Shown one piece after another: positions 1 to 8,621 of a DNA stretch of 11,680 nucleotides. The notes beneath the pieces are model-generated. The model was given only the letters and a program-made list of their open reading frames with translations, had not been told where the DNA came from and made no database searches. The position numbers were made by a program, and so were the translations under genes. The DNA comes from DAIDKA01 sp049792815 (GTDB lineage: Bacteria; Pseudomonadota; Gammaproteobacteria; Steroidobacterales; Steroidobacteraceae), in assembly GCA_049792815.1 (NCBI GenBank), contig JBARBG010000127.1, positions 1 through 11,680 of the forward strand, given 5' to 3'. Numbering within the stretch: position 1 is the stretch's first letter; each line of letters opens with the position of its first letter.

Positions 1-1138
1 ACCCCGTCAATCGCTGGCGCTGATTTTCATCGAGGTCCAGCAGCACCTCCCGCAGCAAGCGCTCGACTTCCCCGGCAGTGATGCGCTCGAAGTCATCGCG
101 CAACCGTGCCAGCTGCGGTCCGATGGCACGCGCGGCCAGCTCGCTGCGCAGCCGCGCCAGGTGTTCATCGATGGCGGCGCGCACCGGCGCCAGGCGCAAC
201 AGGTGCTCGACCCGGCCGTCCCGCGCAGTCTGCACCAGTTCATCCATGCCGACACGCGTGATATCCAGCATCCGCGCCGCATCCACATCGACATTGGGCG
301 GCAGGCCAAAATCCATCAGCAGCGGACGCGTGTGGGCGAGCTTAACCAGCAGCGCGCGATCGATGACAGGCTCGGTGGCGCCACTGGCACACACCAGGGC
401 CGAACACCCCAGGCTCGCCGGATCCTCGCGGAATGCTTCCAGAGACAGCGCCGTGCCGTCCAGCTCTGTCGCCAGCTCCCGGGCGGCAGCCAGTGAGCGA
501 TTGATGACGGTCACCGCGATGCCGCGTTCGCGCAGCCGCAGGCCGCAGCGGCGCGTCATCGGCGAAACACCCACCAGGCCCACCGGTCCGGTGGCAGCTG
601 CGGGGCTTTGCAGATGCTGCACGACGCGGCCGACGGCCAGGTCCGCCAGCGAGGGCGCATCGTGGGTGGTAATACGGCGGGCATGGCGGGCCATGTTCAT
701 GGCCTCACTCAGGATACGGTCCAGCAGCGGGCCGCTGACCTGGGCCTCGCGCGCCGCCTGCCAGGCCGCGCGCAGCTGCACATAGATTTCCTGCTCGCCC
801 GCCTGCGCCGAATCCATGCCGCAGGCGACCAGCAGCAGATGCTCCAGGGCGGCCTCACCGGTCCAGGCGCGCAGGGTCGAAACAGCTTCGCCATTGATGG
901 GTTCACGCCCCGTCAGTGCCTTGAACACCGCGGGCCGCCGGTCGATGGCCGGATCAGAAGTGGCGTAGATGATCTCAACGCGGTTGCACGTGGACAGGTA
1001 CAGCACTTCGGCGCCCTGCAGCGCCTCGCGCAGCACGCTCAGGCGGTGGGCGAGCGCATCCTTGGCGACCGCGAATTGCGCCACCTGGCCGGCACTTGCA
1101 TGCCGATACGACACACCCACAATGCCGATTCGGTGCAT
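1..1138 (-). CDS. Divergent glutamyl-tRNA reductase-like protein (HemA family), C-terminus cut by window edge
   Basis: HemA reduces glutamyl-tRNA to glutamate-1-semialdehyde with NADPH, the first committed step of C5 tetrapyrrole synthesis. An open frame of 379 codons starts at ATG 1138 (MHRIGIVGVSYRHAS) and runs off the left edge. Family length is about 420, so roughly 40 residues are missing. Visible marks are STCNRVE with the nucleophile Cys51, a His at about 100 in ALEHLLLVACGMDS (matching E. coli His99), and a GEQEI segment near the usual GEPQI. After these come a Rossmann-type region and the start of the helical dimerisation domain. It departs from canonical HemA: the usual N-terminal NHKTAP-type motif is lost, GQVK reads VQLR, and the glycine-rich NADPH loop at 187-195 reads GLVGVSPMT, lacking the second glycine/alanine pattern. 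It lies 45 bases downstream of eda on the same strand, so it is probably cotranscribed. It may be a true but divergent HemA or a paralogue with another role. Family membership is fairly sure; activity is uncertain. Confidence 0.8.
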   Translation of the reverse strand, partial: MHRIGIVGVSYRHASAGQVAQFAVAKDALAHRLSVLREALQGAEVLYLSTCNRVEIIYATSDPAIDRRPAVFKALTGREPINGEAVSTLRAWTGEAALEHLLLVACGMDSAQAGEQEIYVQLRAAWQAAREAQVSGPLLDRILSEAMNMARHARRITTHDAPSLADLAVGRVVQHLQSPAAATGPVGLVGVSPMTRRCGLRLRERGIAVTVINRSLAAARELATELDGTALSLEAFREDPASLGCSALVCASGATEPVIDRALLVKLAHTRPLLMDFGLPPNVDVDAARMLDITRVGMDELVQTARDGRVEHLLRLAPVRAAIDEHLARLRSELAARAIGPQLARLRDDFERITAGEVERLLREVLLDLDENQRQRLTG

Positions 1139-1169
1139 GCCGGAAGCTCACCACCGCCAGGGTGCGAAG

Positions 1170-1187
1170 GTGTCACCAAAGTGTCAC
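1170..1187. repeat. Short direct repeat at the eda stop / hemA-like leader
   Basis: TGTCAC occurs at 1171-1176 and 1182-1187, and GTGTCAC at 1170-1176 and 1181-1187, an exact 7-base direct repeat with an 11-base period. It overlaps the eda stop codon and lies 44 bases before the hemA-like ATG. One copy forms GGTG-T-CACC, a small inverted repeat. It may be chance or a small operator or RNA site. Confidence 0.3.
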
Positions 1188-1807
1188 GGCCTTAAGGCGG
1201 CGGCATCCCGGGCCAGGGCCTCGATGCCCGCCCAATCGCCCTTCTCGACCAGCGCCCTGGGGGCAATCCAGGACCCCCCCACGCACAGCACATTGGGTAG
1301 CTTCAGGAAGCCTGGCGCGCTGTCGCGGGTGATACCGCCCGTGGGGCAGAAGGCCACCGTGGCGAACGGGCCGGCGAAGGCCTGCAGCATGGGGATGCCC
1401 CCGGCCGGCTGGGCCGGGAAAAACTTCAGGGTGTCGTAGCCGAAGTGCAGGGCCTGAAGAATCTCACCGGGGGTGATGATCCCCGGCAGCAGCGGGAAAT
1501 CGACACGGGCCGCGGCCTCGGCCAGCTGCGGGGTCAGTCCCGGGGTCACTGCGAACTGTGCCCCGACCTGCGACGCCCGCGCGAAATCCTCGGGCCGCAC
1601 CAGCGTGCCTGCGCCAATCACAGCCTCCGGCACCGCGACGCGCATGGCCTCGATGACCTTGAGGGCCACGGCGGTCCGCAAAGTGATCTCCAACACTTTG
1701 AGCCCACCCGCATACAGGGCCCGGGCCAGGGGCGCCGCATGCGCGACCTGCTCGACGGTGAGCACGGGAACCACCGGCGCCAGCGCCAGGACCTCACGGA
1801 TTTTCAT
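1184..1807 (-). CDS. eda: KDPG aldolase (2-keto-3-deoxy-6-phosphogluconate aldolase)
   Basis: This cytoplasmic class I aldolase cleaves KDPG to pyruvate and glyceraldehyde-3-phosphate, the last step of the Entner-Doudoroff pathway. The 207-residue protein matches E. coli Eda along its full length (about 213 aa). Visible marks are VLEITLRT with the acid/base Glu40, the phosphate-site loop GAGT at 65-68, LKFFPAQ with the Schiff-base Lys128, and the C-terminal CPTGGI and GGSW loops. E. coli has Glu where this protein has Gln133 in the FFPAE motif, a minor change. The start at ATG 1807 overlaps the edd stop as ATGA. No Shine-Dalgarno sequence stands before it, so translation probably depends on termination-reinitiation from edd. 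The same enzyme also takes KDPG that arises from hexuronates. Identity is secure. Confidence 0.96.
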   Translation of the reverse strand: MKIREVLALAPVVPVLTVEQVAHAAPLARALYAGGLKVLEITLRTAVALKVIEAMRVAVPEAVIGAGTLVRPEDFARASQVGAQFAVTPGLTPQLAEAAARVDFPLLPGIITPGEILQALHFGYDTLKFFPAQPAGGIPMLQAFAGPFATVAFCPTGGITRDSAPGFLKLPNVLCVGGSWIAPRALVEKGDWAGIEALARDAAALRP

Positions 1808-3648
1808 GGTTCGCCATTGTAAGCCGCAACGCCCGCACCCTGCTCGGCACCGGCGGCGTGGGCTCTGAACAATTTGAACAGCTCGCGACCCATGCCGCTG
1901 TCATTGCTACTCAGGTCAACCGGCTCGATGGTGCGTGAATGCAATGTGGCCTCGGTCACCTTGGCTTCCAGAACACCCGTGTAGCTGTCCAGGCGGATCA
2001 CATCCCCGTCCTTCAGGCGTGCCAGCGGCCCGCCACCGACCGCCTCGGGAGTGATGTGGATGGCGGCGGGAACATTGCCCGAGGCCCCGGACATGCGCCC
2101 ATCGGTGACCAGCGCCACGTGAAAGCCGCGATCCTGCAGGGACGCCAGCGCCGGCGTGAGCTTGTGAAGCTCCGGCATGCCATTGGCGCGCGGCCCCTGG
2201 TAGCGCACCACCACCACCGCGTCGCAGTCCAGTTCCCGGGCCTGGAAGGCCGCCAGCACCGCTTCCTGGTCATTGAAGACTCGCGCCGGCGCCTCGACCA
2301 CCCGATGCGCATCCTGTACGGCCGAGGTCTTGATGACCGCGCGGCCGAGGTTGCCGCGCAGCAGTTTGAGGCCGCCGTCGGCACTGAAGGGATCGTTCGC
2401 CGGCCGCAGCACTGCGGTGTCGCCGCTGACCGCGGGCGCATCGCGCCACGCCAGCCCCTGCGCTGACAGCCATGGCTCCTGGGCATAGCTGCGCAGGCCA
2501 TCGCCGACCACCGTGCGCACCGCCGCATGCATCAGTCCGGCATCCAGCAGTTCACGCACCAGGAAGCCCATGCCGCCGGCGGCATGAAAGTGATTCACAT
2601 CGGCGGCGCCGTTCGGATAGATGCGCGCCAGCAGCGGCACGACTTCCGAGAGCTGGTGAAAGTCCTCCCAGTCCAGTACCAGACCCGCGGCGCGCGCGAT
2701 CGCGATCAGGTGCAGGGTGTGATTGGTGCTGCCGCCGGTAGCCAGGAGGCCCACCACGGCATTGACCATGGCACGTTCATCGATGATGCGCGCCAACGGC
2801 CGGTGGTCGCTGCCGAGGGCCGTGATCTGCGCGACGCGCTTGGCGGCGTGGGCTGTCAGCGCATCGCGCAGCGCTGTGTTGGGCGGGATGAAGGCGCTGC
2901 CGGGCAGGTGCAGTCCCATGACTTCCATCAGCATCTGATTGCTGTTGGCGGTGCCGTAGAAGGTGCAGGTGCCCGCCGAATGGTAGCTGCCGGCTTCGGA
3001 TTCCAGGAGCTCCTCGCGTCCGGCCTTGCCTTCGGCGAAGAGCTTGCGGATGCGCGCCTTGTCCTTGTTGGCGATGCCTGAAGGCATGGGCCCGCCGGGC
3101 ACGAAAATCGTGGGCAGGTGTCCGAAGGCCAGCGCGCCGATCAGAAGACCGGGAACGATCTTGTCGCAAACCCCCAGGCACAAAGTGGCATCGAACATGC
3201 CATGCGCCAGCGAGACTCCCGTGGCCATGGCGATGACATCGCGACTGAACAGCGACAACTCCATGCCCGGCATGCCTTGCGTGATGCCATCACACATTGC
3301 CGGCACACCGCCCGCCACCTGGGCCGTGGCGCCGACCTCGCGGGCGGCGGCACGCAGTATCACCGGATAACGTTCCAGCGGCTGATGCGCGGAGAGCATG
3401 TCGTTATAGGAGTTGATGATGGCGACGTTCGGCCAGCGCAGCTGCCGTATCGCCTGCTTGTCGAGGGCGTCGGAACTGGCAAAGCCATGGGCCAGGTTCG
3501 TGCACGACAGGCGCGAGCGGTTGGTCACCTTCGCGGTGGCCGCGTCCATGCGTGCCAGGTAGTCGTCGCGCTCGGCCCAGGAACGCTCGCGGATGCGCTC
3601 GGTGACCTGCGCCACACGCGGATGCAGGGGTGCCCCGTTAGTGCTCAT
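1804..3648 (-). CDS. edd: 6-phosphogluconate dehydratase
   Basis: This iron-sulfur enzyme of the IlvD/Edd family dehydrates 6-phosphogluconate to KDPG, the committing step of the Entner-Doudoroff pathway. From ATG 3648 it has 614 residues, close to E. coli Edd (about 603), and aligns with it throughout. Family marks are NSYNDMLSAHQP near 79-90, VPAMCDGITQG with Cys119, GVCDKIVPG with Cys161 and AGTCTFYGTANSNQ with Cys228. These three cysteines are the expected cluster ligands. Further marks are LLATGGSTNH, VTDGRMSGASG and the C-terminal GAEQGAG. A TTG at 3660 would add four residues. The ATG is preferred because it fits the family N-terminus, though no strong ribosome-binding site is visible. 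It is first in an edd-eda-hemA-like run and is divergent from zwf. Identity is secure. Confidence 0.96.
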   Translation of the reverse strand: MSTNGAPLHPRVAQVTERIRERSWAERDDYLARMDAATAKVTNRSRLSCTNLAHGFASSDALDKQAIRQLRWPNVAIINSYNDMLSAHQPLERYPVILRAAAREVGATAQVAGGVPAMCDGITQGMPGMELSLFSRDVIAMATGVSLAHGMFDATLCLGVCDKIVPGLLIGALAFGHLPTIFVPGGPMPSGIANKDKARIRKLFAEGKAGREELLESEAGSYHSAGTCTFYGTANSNQMLMEVMGLHLPGSAFIPPNTALRDALTAHAAKRVAQITALGSDHRPLARIIDERAMVNAVVGLLATGGSTNHTLHLIAIARAAGLVLDWEDFHQLSEVVPLLARIYPNGAADVNHFHAAGGMGFLVRELLDAGLMHAAVRTVVGDGLRSYAQEPWLSAQGLAWRDAPAVSGDTAVLRPANDPFSADGGLKLLRGNLGRAVIKTSAVQDAHRVVEAPARVFNDQEAVLAAFQARELDCDAVVVVRYQGPRANGMPELHKLTPALASLQDRGFHVALVTDGRMSGASGNVPAAIHITPEAVGGGPLARLKDGDVIRLDSYTGVLEAKVTEATLHSRTIEPVDLSSNDSGMGRELFKLFRAHAAGAEQGAGVAAYNGEP

Positions 3649-3749
3649 GCAATGCACCAACTCATATCACGAAATTGGCATCGCGGGACAATTCCTGTCA
3701 AGAAATCTGCGTTATTCTGCATACCTACGGCAATACGGACGCGACCACG
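3649..3749. promoter_or_regulatory. Shared divergent promoter region between edd and zwf
   Basis: These 101 bases separate the edd and zwf start codons, so both promoters should lie here. On the minus strand a perfect -35 hexamer TTGACA occupies 3701-3696, facing edd. At 17-18 bases from it only a weak -10 (CCAATT or CAATTT, near 3678-3672) is found, which suggests activator dependence or misassignment. On the plus strand TATTCT at 3713-3718 could be a -10 for zwf, with no good -35. The TTGACA lies in an imperfect inverted repeat (ATTCC ... GAAAT, 3691-3706). No match to the HexR-type TGTAAT-ATTACA palindrome was seen. Confidence 0.4.
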
Positions 3750-5213
<1,464 letters not shown>

Positions 5214-5242
5214 GGCTGCAAGATCCGTTCGCAGGGCCGCTC

Positions 5243-5273
5243 TTGTGCCTCTTGGTGCCTAGCTCTTTATAAT
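5243..5273 (+). promoter_or_regulatory. Putative sigma-70 promoter for the CE15-like esterase gene
   Basis: A perfect -10 hexamer TATAAT lies at 5268-5273, in a local AT-rich patch (ctttataattcaaata) that stands out from the GC-rich surroundings. The best -35 is TTGTGC at 5243-5248, with a long 19-base spacer. A near-repeat, CTTGTGCCT / CTTGGTGCCT, fills 5242-5260. The gap from zwf is 168 bases, and the leader to the downstream GTG start would be about 100 bases. No clear intrinsic terminator was seen after zwf. Confidence 0.45.
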
Positions 5274-5381
5274 TCAAATACTTGGGTGCGCAGTGGTCCG
5301 GCGGGCAGGGACCCTTTGGAGTGCGTGCCCTGACCCAGGCACACTGGTACGGTGCATCTTTGAAACGGGCGGGGGCAACTC

Positions 5382-6908
5382 GTGAGAAACATCTCCATCA
5401 GGATTGTAGGGCTGCTGGCGCTGATTGGGGCAACCCCTGTGTTCGCCCAGGCGCCCGCAGAGATTGCGCGCCAGAGCGAGGCGGACCACCAGCAGATGAT
5501 GCAGCAGCTGGGCATCACGCAATTGCGCAAGGGCCCCAGTGGCGATGAAAAGGCGCCCGACCATGCCAACTACGACGAGTCGCTCGCCAATCCCTATCCC
5601 GTGTATCCGGATCCACTGCGCATGAACGATGGCGGCAAGGTGACCACTGCGGCGCAGTGGTTCAGCAAGCGTCGCCCGCAGATCGTCGAGGACTTCGAGC
5701 GCGAGGTGCTCGGACGTGTACCGGCCAACGTGCCCGCGGTGTCCTTCGCGGTCAAGGCCAGTGAGAGCGAACGCCTCGGCGGCGTTCCTGTCAGCGCCAC
5801 GCTGCTGACGGGACATCTGGACAATTCGAGCTTCCCGGGCATCAGTGTCGATTTTCCAGTGATGCTCATCAAGCCCGTCAATCACTCCCGCCCCATGCCC
5901 CTTCTCATCATGTTCGCGCTGGGCACGCCGCCCTTCCCCGCACCGGTGCCGCCCTCGGCGGCGGATGTCGCACGCATGAATGCCGCGCTGCGTGATGCCA
6001 TGATCCGAGAGAACCCCGCATTGGGAGAGGTACTGCAGAATCATCCCGCCTGGCAGCCCATTCCCACGCCGCCCTTCTTCCCCGGGCAGCGACCGGCGAA
6101 TGACCCCATCACGCAGCTGGTGGCCGACGGCTGGGCCGTGGCACAGATCGATCCCACCGCCGTTCAGGCCGATAACGGGGCGGGCTTGAGGCGCGGCGTC
6201 ATCGGCCTGGTCAATAAAGGCCAGCCGCGCAGTCCCGATGACTGGGGCGCGCTGCGCGCCTGGGCCTGGGGCGCGAGCCGCGTCCTCGACTACGTGAGCC
6301 ACGATCCCGATATCGACGCGCATCACGTGGGCATCGAAGGCGTCTCGCGCTACGGCAAGGCGGCGCTGATCACCATGGCCTTCGATGAGCGCTTCGCCAT
6401 GGTGCTGGTGGGCTCCTCGGGCGAGGGTGGCGCCAAGCCGCACCGGCGCAATTTCGGCGAGGCCGTGGAGTCACTCACGGGCTCCGGCGAATACCACTGG
6501 ATGGCCGGCAATTTCCTCAAGTACGGGGCCGCGGCGGCACGCGGCGGCGCCAAGACCGCAGGGGATCTGCCGGTGGACTCCTCGGAGCTTATCGCGCTGT
6601 GCGCGCCCCGCCTGACCTTCATCAGCTACGGATCGCCTGACCAGGGAGATGCGCTGTGGCTCGACCAGCAGGGCAGCTACATGGCCACCGTCGCGGCCGG
6701 GAAAGTCTTCCGCCTGCTCGGGGCGCGCGACCTGGGGGTGGGAGATGACTACCAGCATGCCAAGAAGCCGGATATCGGGGTGGCCCTGCTGGACGGTCAG
6801 CTCGCCTGGCGCCAGCACGAGGGCGGGCATACCGATGTACCGAATTTCAAATACTTCATCGGCTGGGCGGATAAGTGGATGAACCGGCCGGCCGCCGCAG
6901 TGCACTAG
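5382..6908 (+). CDS. Secreted alpha/beta hydrolase, CE15 glucuronoyl esterase-like
   Basis: CE15 enzymes cleave esters between 4-O-methylglucuronate of xylan and lignin alcohols. The 508-residue protein begins at GTG 5382, with a G-rich stretch (5371-5375) six bases before it. The start is supported by a signal peptide: RNISIR, a hydrophobic core, then probable cleavage after VFA at residue 22. Export to the periplasm or outside is expected. The nucleophile elbow GVSRYGKAAL holds Ser322, in the GxSRxGK pattern typical of CE15. Glu348 in SSGEGGAK and a histidine in HEGGHTD (His479 or His483) are the likely other triad members. Residues about 190-245 form a proline-rich insertion between core strands, possibly a substrate-covering lid. 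It follows zwf but probably has its own promoter. The family is likely; the substrate could be another uronate ester. Confidence 0.8.
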   Translation: MRNISIRIVGLLALIGATPVFAQAPAEIARQSEADHQQMMQQLGITQLRKGPSGDEKAPDHANYDESLANPYPVYPDPLRMNDGGKVTTAAQWFSKRRPQIVEDFEREVLGRVPANVPAVSFAVKASESERLGGVPVSATLLTGHLDNSSFPGISVDFPVMLIKPVNHSRPMPLLIMFALGTPPFPAPVPPSAADVARMNAALRDAMIRENPALGEVLQNHPAWQPIPTPPFFPGQRPANDPITQLVADGWAVAQIDPTAVQADNGAGLRRGVIGLVNKGQPRSPDDWGALRAWAWGASRVLDYVSHDPDIDAHHVGIEGVSRYGKAALITMAFDERFAMVLVGSSGEGGAKPHRRNFGEAVESLTGSGEYHWMAGNFLKYGAAAARGGAKTAGDLPVDSSELIALCAPRLTFISYGSPDQGDALWLDQQGSYMATVAAGKVFRLLGARDLGVGDDYQHAKKPDIGVALLDGQLAWRQHEGGHTDVPNFKYFIGWADKWMNRPAAAVH

Positions 6909-6948
6909 ACGTCAGCGGAGTCGGACTGCAGGTCAGGGCGCCGGTGAA

Positions 6949-6977
6949 CTGGCGGGGCTGGTGATTGAGGCTATGAT
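6949..6977 (+). promoter_or_regulatory. Putative promoter for the AI-2E family transporter gene
   Basis: A good -10 hexamer TATGAT at 6972-6977 lies 17 bases from a weak -35, CTGGCG, at 6949-6954. Transcription would start about 30 bases before the ATG at 7017. It sits in the 108-base gap after the CE15-like gene. No intrinsic terminator is evident in that gap, so readthrough from the esterase gene is also possible. Confidence 0.35.
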
Positions 6978-7016
6978 CGTGCCGCAGGTCATCCGCCGCG
7001 GTTCGCCTTGGGTTTT

Positions 7017-8144
7017 ATGCTCAATCCACCCGTTCTAGTCCAGTCCAGTCGCTGGGGGCGCGCGGCTGCGAAGACGTTCATCTACTCGGTGGTGGGCGTG
7101 CTCCTGTATGTGGCCCATACCGCCTTCATTCCGGTAGGGCTGGCACTGCTCATGGGGCTGGTGCTGTCGGGCCCGGTGGAAGCCCTGCACCGGCATCGGG
7201 TACCGCGCTCCGTGAGCGCGGCGCTCATTCTGGTGTTGACCCTGACATTGATTGGTGGGTCCGTCACGATGCTGCGGACGCCGGCCCAGACCTGGCTGGC
7301 AAAGAGCCCCGAAACGATCGCGCTGTTCAAGCACAAGGCGCGTCCCCTCACCCGCTTCATCGGTCACCTTGATGCCCTGCGGATCAACGCCAGCACGCTG
7401 GGACCCAGCAACAAGCCCAGTGCCGCCCCGATTGTCGCCGTGGCCTCCCCGAGTGGACCCGGTCTCCTCATCGATGCCAGTGGGCCGATCATCGCCAGCC
7501 TGCTGACCTTCATCATCGTGACCCTGTTCCTGCTCACCGGCGGGCCGCCCATGCTGGCCAGGATGACGGCGGCCTTTGTGGATGATCTCGATGCCCATCA
7601 TGTGCTGATGATCATCGAGAAGGTTCGCGTCGAACTCGGACGTTTCTATCTCACGACGACGTTCATCAATATCGGCTTGGGTGTGATCACGAGCCTGGCC
7701 ATGTGGGCGTGGGGGATGCCGACGCCCTATCTGTGGGGTGCGCTCGCCGCCCTGGTCAACTACATTCCCTATGCCGGTGCGATTACCACCGTGAGTGTCA
7801 TTACGCTGGTGGCGGTGGTGTCGTTCAACACCCTGGGGCAGATCGTGGGTGTCGCCGCGACCTACGTGCTCATCGCAACCATCGAAGGCCAGGTTGCCCA
7901 GCCGCTGCTGGTTGGACGGCGTCTGGAGGTCAACCCGCTGCTGATCTTCCTCGCACTGTGGTTCGGCGGGCTTTTCTGGGGCGTGGCCGGCATTGTGCTG
8001 GCGACGCCGTTGCTGGTGGCGCTCAAAGTGATTGCCGAGAATGCGAAATCGGGCAAGCCCATGATGGAGTTCCTGGGACCCAATGATCAGGCGCCGGACC
8101 GCGACGCGAAGCTCTATCAGTTCGTGCGCAAACTTGACCCGTAA
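7017..8144 (+). CDS. AI-2E/PerM family polytopic membrane protein
   Basis: This inner-membrane protein belongs to the family named after the E. coli AI-2 exporter TqsA, which also includes PerM. Family members export small molecules or act as antiporters, so the substrate cannot be inferred from sequence. It has 375 residues from ATG 7017; an in-frame TTG at 7008 is a less likely start. Hydrophobic segments lie near 21-52 (two helices), 66-85, 155-175, 213-233, 238-262, 264-289 and 308-337. An extracytoplasmic or amphipathic domain spans about 86-154. Family marks are NYIPYAGA at 248-255, the segment IEGQVAQPLLVGRRLEVNP at 289-307, and the glycine-rich GGLFWGVAGIVLATPLL. The stretch 125-150, rich in Ala, Pro and Ser, looks like a linker. 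Its stop is one base from the convergent lipoprotein stop. Confidence 0.88.
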   Translation: MLNPPVLVQSSRWGRAAAKTFIYSVVGVLLYVAHTAFIPVGLALLMGLVLSGPVEALHRHRVPRSVSAALILVLTLTLIGGSVTMLRTPAQTWLAKSPETIALFKHKARPLTRFIGHLDALRINASTLGPSNKPSAAPIVAVASPSGPGLLIDASGPIIASLLTFIIVTLFLLTGGPPMLARMTAAFVDDLDAHHVLMIIEKVRVELGRFYLTTTFINIGLGVITSLAMWAWGMPTPYLWGALAALVNYIPYAGAITTVSVITLVAVVSFNTLGQIVGVAATYVLIATIEGQVAQPLLVGRRLEVNPLLIFLALWFGGLFWGVAGIVLATPLLVALKVIAENAKSGKPMMEFLGPNDQAPDRDAKLYQFVRKLDP

Positions 8145-8145
8145 T

Positions 8146-8508
8146 CTAAGGCGTCTTGCAGTTCAGAAACTGGTAGGCCTCAGCAGAGATGCCACGGGAG
8201 AACTCGCCCTCGCTGTAGTTCACGACCACCGAGTCGCTCATGAAGTACAGGCTGACATCGCCATCCACCACCATGATCGAGGGCTGATAGTTGGTGTAGC
8301 GCTTGTGCCAGCCGCCTGAGTTTTGTTGCAGCAGCCGGCTGAGCTTGCTGAACTTCTCCGAGCCTGGCCTGATGCCGCACCGCTGGACCACCTTGCCGTC
8401 CGCGTAGGCCATGACCGTCACGGTTTGCTGGGGGAGCGGCACCGTGATCGAGCGGGTACAGGCGGTCAGTGCAACAAATGAAACGGCAAGGCAAGCCGGT
8501 TTACGCAT
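8146..8508 (-). CDS. Small predicted lipoprotein, function unknown
   Basis: I do not recognise this family. The 120-residue product starts at ATG 8508. A longer in-frame start at 8574 exists, but 8508 is chosen because a Shine-Dalgarno sequence precedes it and a lipoprotein signal peptide begins there. MRKPACLAVSFVALTAC carries a lipobox, LTA-C, with lipidated Cys17. The mature part is about 103 residues, seems rich in beta-strand, and has two further cysteines, Cys44 (QRCGIRPG) and Cys117 (FLNCKTP), which could form one disulfide. Location would be the periplasmic face of the inner or outer membrane. It is 113 bases downstream of the small membrane protein gene and converges on the AI-2E gene. 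Confidence 0.75.
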   Translation of the reverse strand: MRKPACLAVSFVALTACTRSITVPLPQQTVTVMAYADGKVVQRCGIRPGSEKFSKLSRLLQQNSGGWHKRYTNYQPSIMVVDGDVSLYFMSDSVVVNYSEGEFSRGISAEAYQFLNCKTP

Positions 8509-8517
8509 CAAAGTGTT

Positions 8518-8521
8518 TCCT
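8518..8521 (-). promoter_or_regulatory. Ribosome-binding site deciding the lipoprotein start
   Basis: AGGA (minus strand 8521-8518, within CAGGAAA) lies nine bases before ATG 8508. It supports this start over the upstream in-frame codon at 8574. Confidence 0.6.
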
Positions 8522-8621
8522 GATGAGGGTCGATCCGAGCAGCCCGCAGGCGCCTTTAAAGTGTCTGGTGTCATGAGGTGCCTTCACTGCAGCGCGGGCC
8601 CACTCCCGCAGTTGCCCTGGT

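Noticed and set aside
3649..3749. HexR operator
   Set aside because: No TGTAATTNNATTACA-like palindrome could be found by reading both strands.
5274..6443. A 389-codon open frame antisense to the CE15-like gene
   Set aside because: Low-complexity Gly/Arg/His-rich translation, no motif, and it opposes a gene with a signal peptide and Ser-His-Glu motifs.
8509..8574. N-terminal extension of the lipoprotein gene to 8574
   Set aside because: A good ribosome-binding site and a complete lipoprotein signal peptide start at 8508; the extension would bury that signal.
8594..8609. Hairpin GCGGG-CCCACT-CCCGC after the small membrane protein gene
   Set aside because: The stem is only five base pairs and no T-run follows on the minus strand, so an intrinsic terminator is not supported.
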